Shown: piece after piece, positions 56,936-64,000 of the stretch | Position numbering within the stretch: position 1 is the first letter of the stretch | How the letters are laid out: every line of letters begins with the position of its first letter | NCBI RefSeq assembly: GCF_000182565.1 | Contig: NW_015971553.1 | Location: 1-64,000, forward strand | DNA length: 64,000 bases | Direction: 5' to 3' | Origin: Spizellomyces punctatus DAOM BR117 | Taxonomy: Eukaryota > Chytridiomycota > Chytridiomycetes > Spizellomycetales > Spizellomycetaceae | Made by a program: the position numbers and the translations under genes | The notes under the pieces: model-generated | Database searches by the model: none | The model's input: the letters and a program-made list of their open reading frames with translations, nothing else | Told to the model about the DNA's origin: nothing

Positions 56936-58982
56936 CGTCACAAAGTGGTATGGTTTTTTTACAAAAGGGATTTTTTTGAGAGTCAAGCTGTAGTTTGTTG
57001 TTTTTGAAAGCGGGGATAACCGTTGCTCAGTTTGTTTGTTGCAATGGCAGGTTTGGCGTTGAGCACAGCACACTAGTTTGAAAAAAACTGTGTGTGTGTG
57101 TGTTGCAAGTTTACCAAAGGAAAACGTCGTGTGTGTTCGTGTGTGTGTGCGTTCGTGTGTGTGCGTGTGTAGTTGCTGTGTCCAACCAAAATAGTTTCTT
57201 CCAGCAAGTATTGTCGAAATGGTGGAAATGTCTCGAGTATTGAACGAACGAAATGTCGTAAGAAAGAAAAAAAAAAAACGGAATGCACAGTCTTACGTCT
57301 TGCCCTTCCCGTCCCTCCCTCCCTCCCCGTCCCCTCGCCATCGCAACAAAAAACAACACGCCCACGCCGCCCCGCATCCCGTAATTACTTAGTATTTTGT
57401 CAAAAGGGCAACCAACATAAGTTGGAAGAAACACGCGTTAGAAAATGGGATTCAACCAAAAGTAGTGTTTGGAGAGAGAGAGAGCGCGTGTTCAAACGGA
57501 GCAATCAAAAGGGTTATCTTTTTTGAATGACACAAGTTACTACTATATCAACGGAATTGTTCAAAGACTAGATAGATGTGCTTTGAATAGCGGTATTTTA
57601 ACTTTACTGAGCGATAATGAACTGACATTTCCCACAGGTTTCGCTTTTGTCATGGCGAGATGTGAAAATGAATGGGGCATATACAAGAAAAAAACGGTCA
57701 ACTATCCATTGAGTTTGAGCAAAAATGCTGATGCGGTATTCGTATCCACAGGCGAGATCTATTTGGCGATCTTGTCGCAAAGGTTTGTCCGACAAAGCGA
57801 CACCAGATTGTCTGGTGGGGTTGGTCAATAAGAAACAAACTACCGTACATGGTCCCAAGTCGTTTTTTCTGTGGGTTCATGGTCAACGATCTTTGAGTCT
57901 CTATGATACGAGTTTTTTGAGAAATGGTTGGTGGGGATGGGGTTGTCGGTGCTCGTTGGCTAGTCGCGCAAAAGGCAAGTCTGAGCGCACTCTCGCATCC
58001 AACTATAGAGGCGTTAATAGCCTGTTGATGGGGTGACCATTTGCAAATCGTGGTTTGCACAAGTAGGTAGTATCGTAGAGGTTTCTGTTAAACAAAACTT
58101 TTTGTGTAAATGCCAGCGTCAAGTTATAGCGAAACGTTCGTGTCGCCGTTTCGATTAGGGAACAAGCTTGACAAGAGTAGTAGTCCTTCATTCTGACACT
58201 CTGGTGTGCTCTTTTTTCGATACCTGTCAAACTAACACACTTGCAGATACAACCAGAAGCTAGAGTTTAGATCCTCTATTTAACAATTCTAACCCGCAAC
58301 GAACTCTTTACGAGTTCAAGTAGATCAGACGCATCGCAGAATCATGTTCCTCTACACACTGCCAATGTTCGCGCAATATTCAATCTAAACAAATCAGGAC
58401 GCAGCGTGAACGTAAAGCTCATAGTGTTCCCGTTGTCTTCTGCGACTACCTACTGCCCGTATCACGCAATGTTGAATGTAAACAAATCAGGATGCAGATC
58501 AAGAGATTGGTAAAGAAATATAAAGCACTACTCTTTTTTCTTCTGGGCAGTACCAACACGCCCATCACTGTCCATACACACTGGATACACATGGGCACAC
58601 ACAAGTCCATCGTAAACAAAAAAAATATCCAAGTCAATATCCAAAAATCATGAAATAATAAACAACATTTTTTTTTAAAGTCTATAACAGTCCCACAGTC
58701 CCACCCACCCATCCAACATCCAAAAAGAAAAAAGACATAGAGAGAGAGAGAAGCAAAAAAAAAGGGGAGGGAACAAAAAAAATAAAACCAAAAAAAAAAA
58801 AAGACGAGCAACACACACAACAACAAAAAGAAAACGCCGCATTAAACACCAAACCAAACATTCCACCTAATAGCCAACCCTTCCAACCACTCTCGTTCCT
58901 TAATAACCAAACGCATCCCTAGGCACTCCTCCTCTACGATTCCAACGACAATAAGCACACACCACCCGATACATACGTTTTC
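56936..58982. other. Low-complexity intergenic region with GT tracts
   Basis: About 2 kb. Holds GT runs at 57089-57172, an A-run near 57268, and A-rich stretches at 58620-58810. Open frames on both strands were examined and none gave a domain or credible spliced product. The right end is the 3' UTR of the zinc-finger gene. Confidence 0.35.
57089..57172. repeat. GT dinucleotide microsatellites
   Basis: A (GT)7 block at 57089-57103 and interrupted GT/CGTGTG repeats to 57172. Simple-sequence DNA without a clear role. Confidence 0.6.
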
Positions 58983-59869
58983 TTATTCATGCGCAAAACG
59001 ACAATGTGGACCAGCCCAACACCGTCCTTGCGCAAAATACCGGCACTTGACCTTGTTATGTGTCGGAGCTGTACCCGGGTGCGCCGAAAACGCCGTCCCA
59101 CCCGTCGAAGTCTACATTCCCAAAGCAACAATCAATTTTCCGTTATGCAAGACTATATATATATATCGAGTTTTACGTACGGGGTAGGCAGCGATATAAG
59201 GTCCAGGCCCAATGTAATGGCTAAATCGACAATTTTGTCCCGCCCAGCAGCGACCTTGTTGAAAGTATCTACACACTGGAATAATTTGCTAAAAAAAAAA
59301 AAAAAACAAAACAAAGACGTGGTAAACATGTGTGTGCTTGTGAGAGAGAGTGCTCTTGCCATTCGGGGCCCGGGACGTTCACCGTACCTGAGGATACATA
59401 GGAACCGGATATCCAGGAACCATCCCATACGACGCATTCGGAGGTGGAGACCCGATAGCGGGAATCGGGGGTAAACCATAGACTTGAAGCGGCGATGTCA
59501 CGGAATACGCGTGTGGAGAGGTGGGAGCTGTGGGAAGGGTGGCAGGGAACGCATCAAAAAAGAGTCCTGGAGGTTTGGACGGGTCATAGGAAAAGAATTC
59601 GGGTGGTGTCGTTGTTGTGCTTGTTGTGCTGGTGGTCGTGCGTTTCTTTGTAGACGACTGCTGTTGTTGTTGTTGCTCTTGGTGTGCTTGTTGTTGTTGT
59701 TGTTGTTGTGTGCGTGGGCGGGGAGTAGGTGTGGCAGAGAGTAGCAGACCGCTATTGGTATTGCTGTTGGCTGGTGGTTGTTGTGGCGGGTGTGGGAGGT
59801 AAAGCATGGCGTGCTCGGGAGAGACTGCATAGTCGCCGCTGTAATAGTACGCGGACGCGAGGTTTTGTA

Positions 59870-59903
<34 letters not shown>

Positions 59904-60380
59904 TTGTTGTTGTTGTTGTAGGTGCTGTGGCTGTTGTTGGTGGTGGTTGGGAAGGAGGTGATGATGGACAGGGTGCTGGTGCAATGGCAGTGCATGTTGA
60001 CCACCATTTTGTTGTTGCTGTAGTTCATCTTTTCCTTCCGCCCCATTGTCCTCCTCCAGTCCGACTGCTACTCCTGTTGTTCCTGCTGGTGGGGCGTGGG
60101 ATTTGACCCAAGAAGCGGACAAGGTCGTAGGATACATGATTTCCTGTTCTGCACCGGGCGCGACCTGCGGCGGCGGTGGCGGCAAATGCCGTTGTGAATC
60201 CTTATCCTGTTGCTGTTGCTGTGTATCATCTCCAATGACTTTGAGAGGGGAAGTCGCTGCACTGGAAGCGGATTTGAGAGCAGGCGTGGATGGACGTGAA
60301 CCCGACTCTTGTACTGTCATTTGACAGAGAGCCGTAATGAGCTCTGCCGTTCCATCGAGTGTGTCAGTTGTTGACATCAT
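58983..60380 (-). CDS. Tandem CCCH zinc-finger protein with long polyQ tracts
   Basis: Three exons, 60380-59388, 59288-59181 and 59111-58983, encode 409 aa from the ATG at 60380. The first exon is low complexity: Gln-, His- and Pro-rich, with polyQ runs (the longest 16-17 residues), and a C-terminal Pro-rich end (LQVYGLPPIPAIGSPPPNAS). The other two small exons carry one CCCH finger each, with identical spacing C-x7-C-x5-C-x3-H: VCRYFQQGRCWAGQNCRFSH (Cys337, Cys345, Cys351, His355) and KCRYFAQGRCWAGPHCRFAH (Cys390, Cys398, Cys404, His408). The last residue is Glu409. CCCH fingers bind RNA, often AU-rich elements, so a role in mRNA turnover is likely but inferred. The near-identical fingers suggest exon duplication. 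The short downstream exons have canonical GTACGG and GTACGT donors. Confidence 0.82.
59646..59929. repeat. CAA/CAG (plus-strand TTG/CTG) tracts coding polyQ
   Basis: Several blocks (59646-59712 and 59872-59929) of mixed CAA and CAG codons in the zinc-finger gene. Alternating codons stabilise the tract, so the polyQ may be under selection rather than pure slippage. Confidence 0.65.
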
Positions 60381-61196
60381 TTGCGACTAGGGAGAGTGGT
60401 GGAGGGGGGGCAGAGCGGGCGAGCCAAAAGGGAGGAAACGAGAGGAAACAAAAAGGGTGGTGGTGGGGGACCGCGCGCAAAAACAAAAGGAAAACTCGCA
60501 AGTCCGACCACTGGCAGACAGAGAGAAAGAAATACTCGTAGGAGGAGAAAGAGTTGCAAAGAGACGCAAACGTTCAGGAATGCGTTGGTCCCCAAAATTG
60601 CCCGTATATACTCTTTCCAAAACAAAACTCGTTTGTAAACAAATAAACTAGTAGTAGGACTCGTTCCCGACTAGAAAACACATGCGATCGTGGCTCAAAG
60701 ACAAGAGTTGCGCGCGCGCGAGAGAGAGACGGAGGGGGAGGAGGTAACAAGAAGCAAAGAGGTGGGAGGGAAGAGAGAGCGCGCGCGAGGGATAAAATAG
60801 GTGAAGAATTCAAGAAATGAAAGAAGAAAGAAGGGGGGAGGGAATAATAAACTCCTTTTAATAAACAAAAGAAGGAGAGAGAGAGATACTAATGAATAAA
60901 AAAGGGATAAACAATGTGATATAACTTGTCACTTACTGCGTATGAATGTGTTGAATAGATGAATGAATTGCTCTTGTCTTCCTTTCTTGTTTTCCCGTGT
61001 AGTTGTTGTTCCTAGTATCTCTCTCTCTCTCTCTCTCTCTCTCAACTGCGCAGTGTGAATTGTTGGAAAAGAGTGTGGGAATATTCACTCTTCTTCTCAC
61101 AGAGTGCGTGGGAAATAAAAGGGGTAAAAAGGGGAAAGAGCAACAAATGAAAATGGGCGGGAAATTGTATTCTTCTTCGTTCTTGTTCTCTCTCTT

Positions 61197-61231
<35 letters not shown>

Positions 61232-61391
61232 GCGTCTCCTGATTCGTACAAACCCATGATGACATCACATGAACACATTTGTCTTGATTAGGCAATGATT
61301 CCATCTTTTGCACCAATAAAGTTTATTATAACAAATTTCAAACACAATGCATTTTGCATTATTCCCTCCATTACACACTCATATCTCTCAT
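60381..61391. other. Upstream region of the zinc-finger gene, with pyrimidine microsatellites
   Basis: About 1 kb of purine- or pyrimidine-biased DNA: GA-rich blocks near 60720-60880 and two CT arrays annotated separately. No gene was supported. Confidence 0.4.
61018..61229. repeat. Two (TC)n microsatellites
   Basis: (TC)13 at 61018-61043 and (TC)15 at 61200-61229. Simple dinucleotide repeats, highly likely to be polymorphic. Confidence 0.75.
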
Positions 61392-61688
61392 TTAATCACG
61401 GCTTGATGGATTCACTCGAGAATCTCCAGGGCGTGCATTGGATGGCACACTGGATTTTTCTATACTCGGTGCATTCGTATCTCTTAGAGGGGTTGGTCCA
61501 AAGCCTTGTGTCAGTCGGGATTCATGACTCGCTGTTTTGGGTTCACTTGTTGGCTTGTCCAGTACAACCTATCAAAGAAATGATTTTGGCATATGCACAC
61601 ATGCACACATACATGTTTAATAGTTTTCATGTTTTACCTCTTTGAATTGCTGCAGGATGGGCTTTTCGCGTTCATCAATGTCTGGCAT
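61392..61688 (-). CDS. Two-exon small protein of 75 aa
   Basis: Exons 61688-61638 and 61568-61392 read as one continuous frame: MPDIDEREKPILQQFKE, then VVLDKPTSEPKTASHESRLT and GFGPTPLRDTNAPSIEKSS, ending NPSSRD. The 69-nt intron has a canonical GTAAAA donor and GATAG acceptor, and exon lengths (51 and 177) are multiples of three. The protein is polar and charged with no membrane segment or signal peptide. I do not recognise it. A start ATG with a short leader, a perfect intron and a clean stop support a real gene, but no homolog is known to me. Confidence 0.5.
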
Positions 61689-62534
61689 TCTGAAAATGTG
61701 TGAGAGAGAGAGAAAGAAACTAGGAAAGATTTGGTCTGTCTGCGCAAATGTGTTTGCCTGTACAAAAAACCACTGTGGGGTGTGTATTGAGGTTACCTCT
61801 CGCTTTAAATAGTTGCGACGCTCTCAGTGATGTCATGCACGTGGTATAAGTGGGTGGGAAATGGGTAGGTAATGACGATTGTGTATTAGCGGGTCATCTA
61901 GAGTGGGCTTTTACAAGAAGGGACATGACGAGGTGTGAAATCGAGTCATCAAGAATACCCATCAGATGAACGACAGCCTTTAGCGCGTCACGGAAATTCC
62001 AAAGTATATCACTTTTGACACTGTTTATCACTCGTCACCCCCCGTGGGGGGCCTCACCCTCTAGGGCCTAGACTCTAATCATGCAAACTAATGCAACGGA
62101 TGAAACTGGATTGATGAGCAGAGTACGAGTGGTCTTTCACTTTTATTAAAACTAGCTCTGTATCAAAACACCCCACACCCCAAAGGCCCAGACCCTCTCT
62201 CATCCCAAACCCAAGCTCGTAACATTTCAACAATGTAGTGTTCCAAAACGGGGGGAGGCATCTTACACAGGGCTTTGACATGGAACAAATACCAAAATGG
62301 AATGGAGAGTGCGTTCTTGTTATTCTTGAAATATGTACATCATGTTTTTGTAAAAAAAAAAAAAAGGGCAACAATACCCTCCAGTCTCCCCCTCAACTAA
62401 ATACACACACACACGTACAGAGATACAAATATTCCTTTGTCCGCTCCGAATCAATAAAATATCGCATTCACCATCTTTGCTCATGTACAATGTCAACCCG
62501 ATTCCTCTACCCTTAGCTCACGATATGCATTGCT
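61689..62534. other. Intergenic, nothing recognised; short CCCC/GGGG palindrome
   Basis: About 850 bases. Includes a palindromic CCCCCCGTGGGGGG near 62036-62050, an A-run near 62351, and CA repeats near 62402. Probably 5' region of the small gene and 3' UTR of the SET-domain gene. Confidence 0.35.
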
Positions 62535-63454
62535 TCATTTCTTGCTCGTGTTCGTGTTGGTGTTCACGGGTTGGCCAGTCCCCTCAGCCTTCTTTCTCGA
62601 CGCCCAATAGTTTTGCCCATACGACACAGTCAACTCTTCTCCTGGGTACAGAGGCTTGATCGACACGTAGATCGGTCTCCACAGATTATTCCACGGAACG
62701 TAAACAACATCACAGTTGGGATCATCATCATGGTTTACAAATCTCGCAATGTTGCCGATAAATTGGGAATCAACACCCAAGGCCATGATATTCCCATTCT
62801 CATCACGAATCCGACTGTAATAATGCCATTCGTAATCCGTTGATCGCGACGAATTCACCAGCATGCCAGAATACTCGGTAATGAACGCATAGGGAGGGAT
62901 ATACGCATCGGTAAACACTCCAAACTTTTTAGCTTCCCCCGTCCATTGAACGTAAAACCGTCTATCGTTGGTAATAAACTTATCCAGAATAGGTCCAAAC
63001 ACACGGGCATAATTATCGTATAATTCCTTTTCGGCGACGTAGTACTCGTCTTTTGTCAAGTCGTGGGATTCAATGTACGGTTTGAGAGAATCGGGGATAA
63101 TAAGGTTGTGAGTGTGTCGGAGGCCGAACCATGTTTCGAAATCTTCGGGGTAGAACCGACGGGTTTTCCAGGCTTCGACCGCGGGTGCGGCTGTTTCCAC
63201 TGTACCCGCAGTGGATGGGAACAGTGTTTGGATCTTTTCCAATTTCAGTGCCTAAGATTTTTGACAAACAGCAAAATTGCAATGAGCATCTTTTGCTCAT
63301 TTCCGCCCCTTGGTTCTCTAAACTCCTGTTCTTTTACCTGACTCCCCAACAAGATTCCAGCAATAAAAGTAATCGACAAGACAAAGTACCGCTTGGCACT
63401 CGACGACCCTTGCGAAATGGGCTTGTACCCCTTTTGTGTATGCGCTTGACCCAT
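62535..63454 (-). CDS. Membrane-anchored SET-domain protein
   Basis: Two exons, 63454-63338 and 63251-62535, encode 277 aa from the ATG at 63454 (MGQAHTQKGYKPISQG); an upstream in-frame ATG at 63517 is an alternative. A single hydrophobic segment (YFVLSITFIAGILLGSQ) lies near residues 24-40, so the protein is a type II membrane or mitochondrial anchor. The SET domain shows GEAKKFGVFTDAYIPPYAFI, EYSGMLVN, GNIARFVNHDDDPNCDVVYV (NH motif) and YPGEELTVSYGQNYW. SET domains transfer methyl groups to lysine; a membrane-anchored form might act outside the nucleus. There is no pre- or post-SET cysteine cluster. A short polar C-terminal tail (TNTNTSKK) follows. Confidence 0.8.
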
Positions 63455-63517
63455 CCTTGTTAATATGTGTAAAAGAAGGAAACTGGGATATGGAAGAGAG
63501 AGGAGGGAATCACTCAT

Positions 63518-64000
63518 AAGTTTCCTTTAAATACTCGCCATTGTCTTTCTACCCAAAAAGATTGGGTTCCCCATCCAATATGAAAGTCAACGATCCAGAT
63601 TAGTTTTTGAAACAACGTTTCATTTAAGGTTACTCGTTGTGCAGCGCCACTGGGCCGCGTACCATGACTGTGCCATGGATGGGACCATATGGCCGGGGGG
63701 TAAATCAATTGATGAGTGGCTTATTAGCAATGCGAGAGGGGAGTACAAGGCGGCGGTTACTGTGGGTGGATCCGACGGTAACTTTGCGAGTGGACAAAGA
63801 AACCCCCGCGGCAAGTTGACAAACGAAAGAAGTTTGCAAATAAAGAGAACAAAACTCGCAATACCAGCCGTTTACTGTACAGTGTGGAAATGGATGGCAA
63901 GGGCAATAGCCGTCATGTTTTGAAATATAGGACACTCCCACTTTTCCATCCAATTTGATTTTTTCATTGTCTCATTAGCCGCACTCGGAATGACTCGGCA
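63518..64000. other. Right edge, upstream of the SET-domain gene
   Basis: About 480 bases to the window end. No gene, RNA or repeat could be supported; it includes the promoter side of the SET-domain gene. Confidence 0.35.

Noticed and set aside
57469-58060. Open frames in the low-complexity 57-58 kb region
   Set aside because: Short, both strands, no splice logic, domain or conserved residue pattern.
59484-60106. Plus-strand frames rich in Cys, Val and Leu over the zinc-finger gene
   Set aside because: They are the antisense of CAA/CAG glutamine codons. No start context, domain or splice support.
61018-61229. Repeat blocks considered as a possible CRISPR or satellite array
   Set aside because: Plain TC dinucleotide tracts with no spacers or units; CRISPR is not expected in a eukaryote.

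Overview
The window looks like a flagellated fungus, most likely a chytrid of the Spizellomycetales type (lineage is inference). It combines fungal genes (a division-II chitin synthase, mitochondrial alternative oxidase, a GPR1/FUN34-type acetate transporter, a Scp160/vigilin KH protein) with a complete axonemal inner-arm dynein heavy chain, which only an organism that builds a motile flagellum needs. Genes are densely packed. Introns are short (about 42-85 nt) with GT..AG ends, and many are multiples of three without stops, so simple open-frame reading hides them. Exon coordinates below were read by eye from splice signals, frame continuity and family conservation.

Layout. 0-4.8 kb: 5' part of a BRCT-domain gene (-), a Shb17-like sugar bisphosphatase (+), a weak cysteine-rich small-gene candidate, and a basic disordered protein. 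5.3-11 kb: an F-box protein, an orphan eight-exon multipass membrane protein, and an acidic unknown protein. 11.4-15.1 kb: a secreted angiotensin-converting-enzyme-like M2 peptidase and a DUF599 membrane protein. 16-21.4 kb: an enlarged vigilin (about 1623 aa). 21.8-35.1 kb (-): a 14-exon dynein heavy chain of about 4156 aa, convergent with vigilin. 36.2-38 kb: a GPI-anchored GH26 beta-mannanase-like enzyme (+). 38.1-47.8 kb (all -): a second F-box protein, alternative oxidase, an acetate transporter, a mitochondrial hemerythrin-like protein, and chitin synthase. 49.5-50.5 kb (-): a secreted Tyr-rich protein with a CBM10/dockerin-like motif and a CHRD domain. 52.8-55.6 kb (+): a WNK kinase. 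56-64 kb (-): a polyQ protein, a tandem CCCH zinc-finger protein with long polyQ, a 75-aa two-exon small protein, and a membrane-anchored SET-domain protein, set in microsatellite-rich DNA.

Several genes fit one biology: a zoosporic cell that makes a flagellum (dynein), rebuilds a chitin wall at encystment (chitin synthase), attacks plant-type polysaccharide outside the cell (GH26, CBM10-like/CHRD protein, M2 peptidase), and has flexible respiration on acetate (transporter, alternative oxidase, hemerythrin-like protein). Osmotic control through WNK is a further inference. I found no operons, CRISPR arrays, rRNA, convincing tRNA or intact mobile element. Two genes (Shb17-like and dynein) each show a one-base frame break in otherwise intact coding sequence, which suggests consensus indels in the assembly rather than dead genes.
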